DNA from: JAPLGD01 sp041302745
GTDB taxonomy: Bacteria > Bipolaricaulota > Bipolaricaulia > UBA7950 > UBA9294
Reading direction: 5' to 3'
DNA length: 25,821 bases
NCBI GenBank assembly: GCA_041302745.1
Contig: JBFYQP010000005.1
Coordinates: 1 to 25,821 of the forward strand
Both the position numbers and the translations under genes were made by a program. Below the pieces are notes generated by a model, which searched no databases, was not told where the DNA came from, and saw only the letters and a list, made by a program, of their open reading frames with translations. Each line of letters opens with the position of its first letter. Within the stretch, counting starts at the first letter, position 1. Below, one piece after another: positions 1 through 7,520 of this stretch.

Positions 1-1
1 G

Positions 2-820
2 TCGCGGACGAATCCGTTCCGGATCGAAGGCGGCGCCGAGCGAGTGCTCGGCAACCTGCGGAGAAACAAGGTGGACTTCCTGATTGCGATCGGGGGCGAC
101 GACACGATGGGCGTTGCCCACCGCCTTGCGGGCAGCGGCGTGAGCGTTGTCGGCATTCCCCAGACGATCGACAACGACATCGCGATGACCGACTACTCCC
201 TTGGGTTCTGCTCCGCGCTGGACGCCGTGACCGACGCGATGGATCGACTCCACACGACGGCCGCGTCCCACAACCGGGTGCTGATCCTCGAGGTCATGGG
301 CCGCGACGCGGGCTGGCTCAGCCTGATGGGCGGCGTCGCCGGCGGGGCAGATGTAATCCTCGTTCCCGAGAAGCGGTTCTGCGTGGAAGCCATCTTCCGC
401 AAGATCCAACAGAGGGAAGCTCAGAAGAAGCGCTTCAGCATCATCATCGTCGCCGAAGGATCGAGACCGGAAGGATGCGACGGCCAGGTTGTCGCGGAGG
501 CGGAGGTCGACGCGTTCGGCCACGTCCGGCTCGGAGGCATCGGGCAGTACCTCGCGAACGAGTTGTCGGATCGGATGCACGTGCCGGTGCGCGTGACGAA
601 CCTGGCGTACCTCCAGCGGGGCGGGAGCCCGGCGCCGTTCGACCGCATCCTCGCGACTCGGTTCGGGGCCGCGGCGATCGAGTTCGCGTTGGAACGGAAG
701 TTCGACGTGATGACGGCGCTTCAGGGGATTCGCATCGTGCCGGTGCCGCTCGGCGAAGCGCTCGCGCAGCCACGGCCGATCGAGGACTGGCTCTTCTACC
801 TCATCGACCTGTTCGAGTAG
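2..820 (+). CDS. pfkA: 6-phosphofructokinase, PPi-type (5' truncated by window edge)
   Basis: Phosphorylates fructose 6-phosphate to fructose 1,6-bisphosphate in glycolysis. In PPi-dependent forms the reaction is reversible. The frame is open to the window edge, and its first residues (TSRTNPF) match the family's LGTSRTNPF segment, so only the N-terminal part is missing and 272 residues are visible. Seen motifs are GGDDT (phosphoryl-donor loop), PQTIDNDI with the catalytic Asp, MGRDAGW, and LQRGGSPAPFDR (substrate binding). Asp in GGDD, where ATP-dependent enzymes have Gly (GGDGS), is the hallmark of the PPi-dependent type. However, the residue before TID is Gln, whereas typical PPi enzymes have Lys and ATP enzymes Gly. 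The phosphoryl donor is therefore inferred as PPi but not certain. It converges on the oxidoreductase gamma gene, 30 bp away. Family assignment is firm; donor specificity is moderate. Confidence 0.93.
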   Translation, partial: SRTNPFRIEGGAERVLGNLRRNKVDFLIAIGGDDTMGVAHRLAGSGVSVVGIPQTIDNDIAMTDYSLGFCSALDAVTDAMDRLHTTAASHNRVLILEVMGRDAGWLSLMGGVAGGADVILVPEKRFCVEAIFRKIQQREAQKKRFSIIIVAEGSRPEGCDGQVVAEAEVDAFGHVRLGGIGQYLANELSDRMHVPVRVTNLAYLQRGGSPAPFDRILATRFGAAAIEFALERKFDVMTALQGIRIVPVPLGEALAQPRPIEDWLFYLIDLFE

Positions 821-850
821 AGAGCCCGTGGCGCCGGCGAGCCGGACTGC

Positions 851-1390
851 CTAGGAGACGGCTCCGTATCCGCCGTCGAGTGCCCTGTCGTTCATCGGCA
901 CGAACTTGCCCTTGCCGGAATCCTCGAGAGCCCTCGCCATCGCCTGCTTGACGGCATCGAGCGGCACGGTGCCCGTCGCGCGGAGGTAGGCGCCGAGGGC
1001 GACCATGTTCACGACCCGGGCGTCGCCGAGCCCGAGAGCGATGTCGTTGATCGGCACGTAGTGCGCGGCGACATCCTTTCGTTCGACCTTCCGGTCGATC
1101 AGGGAAGCATTGACGATGATCGTGCCGCCCTTGGCGACAGAGGCCTCGAACTTGTCAAGCGACGGGCGATTGAGAACGATCACGGCGTCGGGCTCGTCGA
1201 CGATCGGCGACCCGACCGGGGCGTCCGAGAGGACGACGGTGCAGTTCGCCGTGCCGCCCCGCATCTCCGGTCCGTACGACGGGAGCCACGTGACCTCCAA
1301 CCCGTGATCCATCCCCGCCTGAGCGAGGATCTTCCCCGCGAGCAGTACGCCCTGCCCGCCGAAACCTGCGATGATGACCGAGCGTTCCAC
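851..1390 (-). CDS. 2-oxoacid:ferredoxin oxidoreductase, gamma subunit
   Basis: Gamma subunit (179 aa) of a four-subunit VOR/KOR-type enzyme that oxidatively decarboxylates a 2-oxoacid to acyl-CoA, reducing ferredoxin in the cytoplasm. The N-terminal GFGGQG motif (residues 9-14), then SYGPEMRGG and the NMVALGAYL segment, are typical of this family. The start is taken as GTG at 1390. It lies two bases after the beta stop, follows an AGGGGG ribosome site and gives the normal N-terminus (VERSVIIAGFGGQG). The frame continues open upstream, but there it is only a shadow of the beta gene. Last gene of the run starting at ribF. The substrate (branched-chain 2-oxoacid or 2-oxoglutarate) cannot be told from this subunit. 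Confidence 0.93.
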   Translation of the reverse strand: MERSVIIAGFGGQGVLLAGKILAQAGMDHGLEVTWLPSYGPEMRGGTANCTVVLSDAPVGSPIVDEPDAVIVLNRPSLDKFEASVAKGGTIIVNASLIDRKVERKDVAAHYVPINDIALGLGDARVVNMVALGAYLRATGTVPLDAVKQAMARALEDSGKGKFVPMNDRALDGGYGAVS

Positions 1391-1392
1391 CG

Positions 1393-2151
1393 CTACCCCC
1401 TGTCCACGAGGTCTCCCAGCGGGAAGACCTGCGTCACCACGTTGGCCACGTGCTCGTTCGACTTGGTTGGCGACATCCGCCAGTTGGTCGGGCACGTCGA
1501 GAGGATCTCGACGAGCGAGTATCCCTTCCCGTCGACCTGGTTCTGGAACGCCTTCTTCACCGCTTTCGTGCAGTCTTGAATTCGGCGCGTGTCGTAGAGC
1601 GCTTGCCGCGTCACGTAGACCGGCGCGTCGAGGGTGGCGATGATCTCGGAGAAGCGGATCGGGTACCCGCACGTTGCGGGATCTCGACCGTCGGGGGTGG
1701 TCGTCGTCTTCTGGTGGACGAGGGTGGTCGGCGCCATCTCGCCCCCCGTCATCCCGTAGATCTGGTTGTTCACGAAGATGACGGTGATGTTCTCGCCCCG
1801 ATTCGCGGCGTGGAGGGACTCGGCGGTACCGATGCTGGCGAAGTCCCCGTCGCCCTGGTACGAGAAGACGATGAGCTCGGGCTTGGCTCGCTTGATCCCT
1901 GTGGCCACGGCGCTGGCCCGGCCGTGGGCAACCTGAACGGCGTCGCAGCGGTACCAGAGGTAGGCGAAGACGGAGCACCCGACCGGCGCGATGCCCACGG
2001 TTCGTTCGGCGATGCCCAACTCATCGATCGTCTGGCCGATGATCCGCGTGATGATTCCGTGATGGCAGCCCGGGCAGTACGTGTACCGAGCCTCGGTGAG
2101 GCTCTTCGGGCGCTCGAACACCTTGGTCATGCGGGCGACATCAACGGGCAT
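1393..2151 (-). CDS. 2-oxoacid:ferredoxin oxidoreductase, beta subunit (TPP-binding)
   Basis: Catalytic thiamine-diphosphate subunit, 252 aa. Visible features are CPGCHHG (26-32), PVGCS, the AHGRA segment, and the TPP/Mg signature GDGD (100-103) followed by VNN (127-129). This is the VorA/KorB family, also related to the pyruvate enzyme's beta chain. The start at 2151 overlaps the alpha stop by 11 bp and has a GAGGTGA ribosome site 6-7 nt upstream inside alpha, indicating translational coupling. A second Met at residue 8 is less well placed. The alpha-beta-gamma order with a separate small ferredoxin matches korDABC/vor clusters of anaerobes. Family certain; exact substrate unknown. Confidence 0.95.
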   Translation of the reverse strand: MPVDVARMTKVFERPKSLTEARYTYCPGCHHGIITRIIGQTIDELGIAERTVGIAPVGCSVFAYLWYRCDAVQVAHGRASAVATGIKRAKPELIVFSYQGDGDFASIGTAESLHAANRGENITVIFVNNQIYGMTGGEMAPTTLVHQKTTTTPDGRDPATCGYPIRFSEIIATLDAPVYVTRQALYDTRRIQDCTKAVKKAFQNQVDGKGYSLVEILSTCPTNWRMSPTKSNEHVANVVTQVFPLGDLVDRG

Positions 2152-3196
2152 GCTTTCTCACCTCGTTCAGGATGCTCCTCGGCGTCGGGACGACTCCGCC
2201 CATCTCGCCATAGAACGGCGTCGCGGCTCGCTCGGCGACGGCGAGCCTCACGTCCTCCCACATCTGCCCGGCGCTCATCTCGACGGTCAGGACGGTGCTC
2301 ACGTGGTCGGCGACCGCGCGCAGCGCGTCGTACGGGAACGGCCACACGGTGATCGGGCGGAAGAGGCCCACCTTGAGGCCCTCCGCTCGCGCCATCCGTA
2401 GAACGCTCTTCGCGATCCGCGCCGTGCTCCCATGGGCCGCGATGACGAGGTCGGCATCGGCGACGTCCGTCTCTTCGTAGCGGATTTCGCGCGCGCGGAT
2501 CTCGCGGTACTTGGCCTGCAACGCCTCGTTCATCCGCTTCAGGTTCTCGGGTCCGAGGTCGAAGCTCAGAATGATGTTCGGGTCTCGTCCGGCGGCGCCG
2601 GTCGTCGCCCAAGGCTTTGGCGGAAGGGAGGTGGGGTCGATCGGGTCTGGGAGCTCGACCGGCTCGAGCATCTGGCCGAGGAGGCCGTCGGTGAGGATCA
2701 TCACCGGCGTGCGGTAGAGGTCGGCGAGGTCGAATGCGAGCGTGGTCAGCCCCGCCGCTTCCGGGACCGTGGACGGCGCGAGGACGATCATGTGGTAGTC
2801 GCCGTGTCCGCCGCCCTTCGTGGCCTGGAAGTAGTCGCACTGAGAGGGGGCGATGTTGCCGAGTCCCGGTCCCCCGCGGACGACGTTGACGATGACCGCG
2901 GGCAGGTTCGAGCCGGCGAGGTAGGAGATCCCTTCCATCTTCAGGCTGATTCCGGGCGAGGACGACGACGTCATCGTGCGGACGCCGGCCGACGCGGCCC
3001 CGTACACCATGTTGATCGCCGCGACCTCGCTCTCGGCCTGGATGAACGTCCGCCCCATCCGCGGCATGTTGCGGGCCATGTGCTCGAGGAGCTCGGCCTG
3101 CGGTGTGATCGGGTAGGCGAAGTAGCACTGACAGCCCGCCCGGAGGGCGGCCTCGGCGATCACTTCGTTCCCTCGCAAGAGCTGTCGTTCCGCCAT
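2141..3196 (-). CDS. vorB: 2-oxoacid:ferredoxin oxidoreductase, alpha subunit (VorB/KorA-like)
   Basis: Alpha subunit (351 aa) of the oxidoreductase. It carries the pyrimidine-binding half of the TPP site: YPITPQAE (28-35), the conserved EAESEVAAI-type segment (here QAESEVAAIN), and SSSPGISLKMEGISYL. Length and motifs fit the group annotated as 3-methyl-2-oxobutanoate dehydrogenase VorB, which is close to KorA (2-oxoglutarate). The sequence alone does not separate branched-chain from 2-oxoglutarate specificity. The ATG at 3196 has a GGGAGG ribosome site 5 nt upstream and lies 9 bp after the ferredoxin stop. The C-terminal codons overlap the start of beta. Confidence 0.93.
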   Translation of the reverse strand: MAERQLLRGNEVIAEAALRAGCQCYFAYPITPQAELLEHMARNMPRMGRTFIQAESEVAAINMVYGAASAGVRTMTSSSSPGISLKMEGISYLAGSNLPAVIVNVVRGGPGLGNIAPSQCDYFQATKGGGHGDYHMIVLAPSTVPEAAGLTTLAFDLADLYRTPVMILTDGLLGQMLEPVELPDPIDPTSLPPKPWATTGAAGRDPNIILSFDLGPENLKRMNEALQAKYREIRAREIRYEETDVADADLVIAAHGSTARIAKSVLRMARAEGLKVGLFRPITVWPFPYDALRAVADHVSTVLTVEMSAGQMWEDVRLAVAERAATPFYGEMGGVVPTPRSILNEVRKHAR

Positions 3197-3205
3197 GTCG
3201 CCTCC

Positions 3206-3430
3206 CTAGGCGTTCTTCTTCTCGCGATACACGGTGATCGCGATGTCCGGGCAGGTCAGGGCGCAGAAGGCGCACCCGACGCAAGCCTCCGGGTTCTCCA
3301 TGCGGACAACGTCGTAGCCGCTTGGGTTCAGCGTGCCGGAGAAGGCGAGAACCTTCTGCGGACAGGCCGCAATGCAGAGCCCGCAGCCCTTGCAGCGCTC
3401 CGCGTCGATGACGACGGTTCCGCGGGGCAT
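3206..3430 (-). CDS. 2x[4Fe-4S] ferredoxin, delta subunit of 2-oxoacid oxidoreductase
   Basis: A 74-residue bacterial-type ferredoxin. Two CxxCxxCxxxCP clusters are complete: Cys13, 16, 19, 23 and Cys50, 53, 56, 60. In VOR/KOR enzymes this subunit carries electrons from the TPP subunit to external ferredoxin. Its place directly ahead of alpha, with a 9 bp gap, supports this role. The ATG has a GGGAGG site. It lies 12 bp after the S1-like gene, so it is probably cotranscribed with the upstream translation genes. The short Lys-rich tail (REKKNA) is unremarkable. Confidence 0.95.
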   Translation of the reverse strand: MPRGTVVIDAERCKGCGLCIAACPQKVLAFSGTLNPSGYDVVRMENPEACVGCAFCALTCPDIAITVYREKKNA

Positions 3431-3442
3431 CCTGACCTCCCT

Positions 3443-3883
3443 CTAGGTGCCTTCGTTGGTGTGCTCGCTCAATCGCTTGGCGCGATGCTTGCGTAGCTGA
3501 GCCAGGGCCGTCGTGACCCGCTTTGCCCAGGCCTCGATACGCTCCTCGTCCAGCGTGTGCGTGGGGATCTCGGCGACGCGGCGCGGGGCCGGCTGATGAT
3601 GGCGAAGCGCGCCTTGCAGTTCGTCGAACTCCTCGTCGAACGAGGTCAGCTCGTCGGACGGCTCGCGGGAGACCCACGAGACTCGGACGACCCCCTCCGC
3701 GTTGGCCTCTTCGACCGCAAACAGGCCGCGGTCACCTTCGCTCACGACAGCGGAAGGGTCAGCGGACGCAGGGACGACGGCATCCGAGTCAAGCCGAACG
3801 TGAAGGCCGTCGTCGCCGACGGAAATCACTTCCCCGCGGACGATCTCCTTCTCGCGATCCGAAGCGGATGCGCCGTTCGACAT
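3443..3883 (-). CDS. Hypothetical protein with S1/OB-fold-like N-terminal half
   Basis: 146 aa, not recognised as a named family. Residues about 13-72 have the pattern of an S1-like OB domain: GEVISVGDDGLHVRLDSDAVVPAS, then SEGDRGLFAV and GVVRVSW. Real S1 domains show a G-x-V start, a v-G-D turn and a v-x-L-S end, so this copy is diverged. The second half (about 75-146) is charged, probably helical and rich in E/R/K (DEEFDELQ, HTLDEERIEAWAKRV). A GGAG site lies 7 nt before the ATG. It sits 21 bp after rpmB and 12 bp before the oxidoreductase ferredoxin, in the middle of the long operon. A nucleic-acid-binding role is a guess from the fold only. Confidence 0.75.
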   Translation of the reverse strand: MSNGASASDREKEIVRGEVISVGDDGLHVRLDSDAVVPASADPSAVVSEGDRGLFAVEEANAEGVVRVSWVSREPSDELTSFDEEFDELQGALRHHQPAPRRVAEIPTHTLDEERIEAWAKRVTTALAQLRKHRAKRLSEHTNEGT

Positions 3884-3904
3884 GGTCGGGCTCCAGGGCG
3901 TGAA

Positions 3905-4096
3905 CTACAACGCCTTAACGACGCGGCCCGACTTGATGCAGCGGGTGCAGGCGCGGATCCACGTCTTCCTGCCGTCGACGACGGCGTGGACGCGCTGCAG
4001 GTTCGGCGCCTGAACGCGCCGCGTGTGGCGCAGGGAGTGGCTCACTTGATTGCCCGCCTGAGGGCGCTTCCCGCAGATTGTGCAGATTCTCGACAT
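3905..4096 (-). CDS. rpmB: 50S ribosomal protein L28
   Basis: 63 aa, normal length for L28. The N-terminus MSRICTICGKRPQAGNQVSHS and the following RRVQAPNLQRV segment are diagnostic. It carries two CxxC pairs (Cys5/Cys8 and the C-terminal CTRC), so this is the zinc-binding (C+) form. An AGAGGTGA ribosome site precedes the ATG. It starts 6 bp after the tsaB stop and is part of the ribF-to-gamma run. Confidence 0.97.
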   Translation of the reverse strand: MSRICTICGKRPQAGNQVSHSLRHTRRVQAPNLQRVHAVVDGRKTWIRACTRCIKSGRVVKAL

Positions 4097-4102
4097 AGCC
4101 TT

Positions 4103-4762
4103 TCACCTCTCTCGACCGGTCTCGACCGGCGTTGACTCGACGTAGATCGGAGCGAGCCGATAGACGCCGTCGCCCGGGCCCCGTGTGCCCAGTCGGGCCA
4201 CCGCCGCGGCGGATGGGCGCAGAGCTTCCGGCCGTCCTAGGCTCACGGCTCCATGGTGGGGCATCCGATCGTAGATGCCCGCGGCTCCACTTCCCACCAA
4301 CGTAAGCTCGCGCTGTTCCGCCTTCAACGTCTCTTCAAGCTCCCGCTCTCGCAGGACCATCGCGGGGCCCTTCGCTCGTGCTCCGACGAACCACCGCACG
4401 TAGTGCAGGTCGCGGCGGCTCGGGATGATCACGCACACTCGGTGCGAGTCCGCAGCCTGCGCGCGGTACACCTGGCTTCCGTCCACGCCCGAGAGCGGTA
4501 TTCCTAGGGCCTGACAGATTCCCTTCGCGGTCGCAAGACCGATGCGGAGGCCCGTGAACGATCCCGGCCCGAGGTTCACGCTGACGTCCCGGACATCTTC
4601 GATGGTTCGGCCGGACTCATCCAGGAGCTCCCGCAACACGAATAGGACCAACTCAGCGTACCGAACTGGCTCATCCAGCGTTCGCTCGACGCAGAACCCG
4701 TCGGGGCCGAGCAGCGCCACGCCGCCGAGAGCCTCGGACGTGTCCATTCCGAGCGTGATCAT
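4103..4762 (-). CDS. tsaB: tRNA threonylcarbamoyladenosine biosynthesis protein TsaB
   Basis: 219 aa. TsaB is the non-catalytic partner of TsaD in making t6A37 on ANN-decoding tRNAs. It has the ASKHA fold: phosphate-1-like MITLGMDTSE at the N-terminus and the family signature GPGSFTGLRIG (65-75). The ATG at 4762 is chosen because it gives the canonical TsaB N-terminus. The frame could extend 13 codons to a TTG that overlaps the ribF stop, but that extension has no family counterpart. The ribosome site at 4762 is weak (GGGGTTGG). tsaD and tsaE are not in this window. Thirty-five bp separate it from ribF. Confidence 0.93.
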   Translation of the reverse strand: MITLGMDTSEALGGVALLGPDGFCVERTLDEPVRYAELVLFVLRELLDESGRTIEDVRDVSVNLGPGSFTGLRIGLATAKGICQALGIPLSGVDGSQVYRAQAADSHRVCVIIPSRRDLHYVRWFVGARAKGPAMVLRERELEETLKAEQRELTLVGSGAAGIYDRMPHHGAVSLGRPEALRPSAAAVARLGTRGPGDGVYRLAPIYVESTPVETGRER

Positions 4763-4797
4763 GCCAACCCCAATGGTAGGAGACGGAGATGCACGTT

Positions 4798-5709
4798 TCA
4801 ACCGGCCGCGGGTCGGACGGGGATCGGAAAAGAGGCCTCGAGGCTCCGAGCCTGCGCGAGGTCGTCCTGCATCTGGGCGCGGAGCGCGTCGAGGCTGGGA
4901 AACCTCCGGTCCTCTCGAATGCGTCGGAGCAGATGGATCTCAAGGGAGAGCCCATAGAGCTCCCGATCGGGGGGCGTGAGGAGGTGGACCTCGCACCGCG
5001 ACTCTGCGCCCGACACCGTCGGCCGGGTGCCGACGTAGAGGAGCGCATGGGAGGGAGACACGGCGCCGAGCGCGTGAGCGAAGTAGATTCCCGCAGCGGG
5101 GAGGACTACGCGCGTGTCCATCGACAGGTTGGCGGTCGGAAACCCGAGAGTCCGGCCAATCCGGTCGCCGGGTTGGACTGTCCCGAGAAGCATCGGAGGG
5201 CGCCCGAGAAGCTCGGCGGCGCGCTCGACCTCTCCCGCTCGCAGAAGGGTGCGGATCCGCGTACTGCTCACGGGAGCGCCCGCGACCTCCAGGGGAGGAA
5301 GGACCCGAACGCGTACGCCCCGCTCCGCGCCGCAGGAGACCAACCATGCGGAGTCGCCGCGTCGTTCCCGTCCGAAGCGGAACGACGCGCCGACGACGAC
5401 AAGGCGGCACGCGAGCTCCCCGATCAGGACGCGGTCGACGAACGCGGCGGGCTCGAGATCGCGCACGGACGGGAACGACGCAGAGACGACCCGATCGACC
5501 CACGCGGCGAGGAGGCCGCGCTTGATGTCGGGCGGCAGGAGGAGCGACGGCGGACTGCTCTCCCCGAAGGACCGGGGAGGACTCTCGAACGTGTACGCAA
5601 CGCTCTCGAGACCGTCGGCGTCGGCGAGCCTCCCGGTCTCGGCGAGGATGAGCTGATGCCCTCGGTGGACGCCGTCGAACGTTCCAATCGCGACTGCAGT
5701 CCCTTCCAC
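4798..5709 (-). CDS. ribF: Bifunctional riboflavin kinase / FAD synthetase
   Basis: 303 aa, normal for RibF. It converts riboflavin to FMN and then FAD. The N-terminal nucleotidyltransferase half has GTFDGVHRGH (9-18) and an SSTRIR motif. The C-terminal kinase half has GDRIGRTLGFPTANL and the conserved YGLSLEIHLLRRIRED segment. The start is GTG at 5709, because GGAGGG lies 8 nt upstream and the protein then begins just before the GTFDG strand. An upstream ATG at 5757 has no ribosome site. TACCAT (5729-5734, reverse strand) could be its -10 box, but no good -35 is visible. It is first in the eight-gene minus-strand run and divergent from ruvB. Confidence 0.95.
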   Translation of the reverse strand: MEGTAVAIGTFDGVHRGHQLILAETGRLADADGLESVAYTFESPPRSFGESSPPSLLLPPDIKRGLLAAWVDRVVSASFPSVRDLEPAAFVDRVLIGELACRLVVVGASFRFGRERRGDSAWLVSCGAERGVRVRVLPPLEVAGAPVSSTRIRTLLRAGEVERAAELLGRPPMLLGTVQPGDRIGRTLGFPTANLSMDTRVVLPAAGIYFAHALGAVSPSHALLYVGTRPTVSGAESRCEVHLLTPPDRELYGLSLEIHLLRRIREDRRFPSLDALRAQMQDDLAQARSLEASFPIPVRPAAG

Positions 5710-5763
5710 GCGTTCACCCTCCGTGCCGATGGTAGCGCGCCCCGATCGGTCGTGCATGCCGAG

Positions 5764-5793
5764 TTGAAGCGTGCGGAGCGGGCACCGTAGAAT
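5764..5793 (+). promoter_or_regulatory. Sigma70-type promoter of ruvB (leaderless)
   Basis: TTGAAG (5764-5769), 18 bp, TAGAAT (5788-5793). The -10 box ends 9 nt before the ruvB ATG and no Shine-Dalgarno is present, so transcription would begin at or very near the start codon. Confidence 0.7.
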
Positions 5794-5802
5794 GCCGTCG
5801 CG

Positions 5803-6807
5803 ATGAGAACGGAGCGAATCTCTACGACGGAGCCCGAGGACGAGGCCGCCCTGGGATCGCTTCGTCCAAGGACGATCGCCGAGTTTGTCGGCCAGGACGA
5901 GATCAAGGAGAAGCTTCGGATCTACATTTCCGCGGCGAAAGCTCGCCGCGAACCGCTCGACCACGTCCTCCTGAACGGGCCTCCGGGTTTGGGCAAGACA
6001 ACGCTTGCCCAGATCATTGCCGCCGAGATGGGGGTCGGATTGCGCGTCAGCTCGGGGCCGGCGATCGAGAAGGCCGGAGACCTCGCCGCGATTCTCACGA
6101 ACCTGCGTCCGGGCGATGTCTTCTTCATCGACGAGATTCATCGGCTGCGCCGCAACGTGGAGGAGATCCTGTACCCGGCCATGGAGGACGGCAAGATCGA
6201 CATCATTCTCGGGGAGGGCCCGAACGCGCAATCCCTGCGAATCGATCTTCCTGAGTTCACGCTCGTCGGAGCGACGACGCGGGCCGGGCTGCTCTCCGCG
6301 CCCATGCGGGATCGCTTCGAGGTCTCCTTCCGACTGGGGTTCTACACCGTCGCCGAGCTGACGCGGATCGTGGTCCGCTCCGGCGAGCTGCTCGGGATCG
6401 GCGTCTCGCCGGAGGGCGCCGCGGAACTGGCGAAGCGGGCGAGAGGAACGCCGCGGATCGCGAACCGCCTGCTCCGCCGGACGCGCGACTACGCCGAGGT
6501 GAAGGCGGAAGGCCGAATCGACCGCGAGATCGCCCGCGCGGCCCTCGAGATGCTCCAGATCGACGAAGCCGGCCTCGACGGCCTGGACCGCGCCGTGCTC
6601 CGCGCACTGGTCGACAAGTTCGCCGGCGGGCCGGTCGGGCTCGAGACCCTTGCCGCGTGCCTGTCGGAGGAGAAGGACACGATCACGGATGTTGTCGAGC
6701 CGTTCCTGCTTCAGGAAGGATTCCTCCAGCGGACTCCGCAAGGTCGCGTCGCCACGGACCGCACGTACGAGCATCTAGGCAAGCCTCGAAGCGACAGACT
6801 CCTCTAG
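5803..6807 (+). CDS. ruvB: Holliday junction branch migration ATPase RuvB
   Basis: 334 aa, full length. RuvB is the hexameric motor that, with RuvA, drives Holliday-junction migration. Visible: Walker A GPPGLGKT (59-66), Walker B FFIDEIHR (Asp110/Glu111), sensor 1 GATTRAG, arginine finger MRDRF, sensor 2 RGTPRIANRLLRR, and the C-terminal winged-helix segment QRTPQGR. ruvA and ruvC are not adjacent. The ATG at 5803 lacks a ribosome site and lies just after a good -10 box, suggesting leaderless expression. Its stop codon overlaps the stop of the convergent CDP-alcohol phosphatidyltransferase gene in the shared palindrome CTAG. Confidence 0.98.
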   Translation: MRTERISTTEPEDEAALGSLRPRTIAEFVGQDEIKEKLRIYISAAKARREPLDHVLLNGPPGLGKTTLAQIIAAEMGVGLRVSSGPAIEKAGDLAAILTNLRPGDVFFIDEIHRLRRNVEEILYPAMEDGKIDIILGEGPNAQSLRIDLPEFTLVGATTRAGLLSAPMRDRFEVSFRLGFYTVAELTRIVVRSGELLGIGVSPEGAAELAKRARGTPRIANRLLRRTRDYAEVKAEGRIDREIARAALEMLQIDEAGLDGLDRAVLRALVDKFAGGPVGLETLAACLSEEKDTITDVVEPFLLQEGFLQRTPQGRVATDRTYEHLGKPRSDRLL

Positions 6808-7313
6808 CGTTTGGCCAGTCTCTTGGCGTTGACGATGAACTCCGAGACCACGCCCTTGAAACGTCCCCAATCAAGGAGCAGGGCGGCGACGATCCACGCG
6901 AGGTAGATGAGGGCGGCGCGCGGGGCCTCCCAGGTCGCGACGATGAGGGGCAACGCGACGAGAGGGAAGGCGAACGACATCGTCACGGACTTGGAGCGGA
7001 AGTACGCGATGCATGCGGCGGCGATGGCGACGTAGATCAGCGCGGGGATGAGGGGGACCAGGCCGACCATGATGAGAAAGCAGAGCGCGGAGAACACCAT
7101 CATCATGTCGAACGTGAATTCCTGTTCGCCTACCCACGTCGACGGCTTGTTGTACTTCCGAGCCAAACGACCATCGAAGATGTCGGTCGTCCAGCCGATC
7201 ATGGTGAGAAGAAGCACCGCCTCAAGGGCGCTCCTACCGACGAACCCCAACGAGAAGATGGTCACGGCAAGGACGCCCCGCGACAACGTCAGGAGATCCG
7301 GCACCCGTTTCAT
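6804..7313 (-). CDS. CDP-alcohol phosphatidyltransferase family membrane protein
   Basis: 169 aa with several hydrophobic membrane segments. Enzymes of this family join a CDP-activated lipid to a small alcohol such as glycerol 3-phosphate, inositol or serine in the membrane. The signature DxxDGxxAR is present as Asp44, Asp47, Gly48, Ala51, Arg52. The second half of the motif (Gx3Dx3D) is altered: Gly62, then EQEF, then Asp69, so the usual third Asp is Glu65 or Phe66. The particular alcohol is not predictable. The ATG at 7313 is chosen over upstream Mets (7343, 7391) because GGGTGAG precedes it and a strong promoter lies just upstream of it. Convergent with ruvB. Confidence 0.8.
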   Translation of the reverse strand: MKRVPDLLTLSRGVLAVTIFSLGFVGRSALEAVLLLTMIGWTTDIFDGRLARKYNKPSTWVGEQEFTFDMMMVFSALCFLIMVGLVPLIPALIYVAIAAACIAYFRSKSVTMSFAFPLVALPLIVATWEAPRAALIYLAWIVAALLLDWGRFKGVVSEFIVNAKRLAKR

Positions 7314-7329
7314 CTTGCTCACCCATCCG

Positions 7330-7358
7330 ATTGTAGGGGTCATGGGCAAGCGAGGCAA
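7330..7358 (-). promoter_or_regulatory. Sigma70-type promoter of the CDP-alcohol phosphatidyltransferase gene
   Basis: Read on the minus strand: TTGCCT (7358-7353), 17 bp, TACAAT (7335-7330). A start site near 7323 leaves a leader of about 10 nt containing GGTGAG before the ATG at 7313. It overlaps the alternative upstream start codons, which argues against them. Confidence 0.65.
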
Positions 7359-7451
7359 ACGGCGGGACCCGAGCGAAAGAGCGTGCCACATTCCGCTCCG
7401 GGAGTTGCCGGTCCGCCGCGGCCCGGCGACGCGATCCCGCCGCGGCCGGAG

Positions 7452-7480
7452 TTGGCGGCCCGCCGGGGCGGCCCTAGAAT
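7452..7480 (+). promoter_or_regulatory. Promoter of the 7521 hypothetical gene
   Basis: TTGGCG (7452-7457), 17 bp, TAGAAT (7475-7480), about 40 nt upstream of the ATG at 7521. The -10 is identical to the ruvB box. Confidence 0.55.
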
Positions 7481-7520
7481 GGGGGGCTTCTGTGGGTTCG
7501 GTGTCGGAGGAGGTGCGGGA

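Noticed and set aside
821..850. Terminator between pfkA and the gamma-subunit gene
   Set aside because: A CCGGC/GCCGG inverted repeat is present but with only a 2-nt loop and no T-run on either strand.
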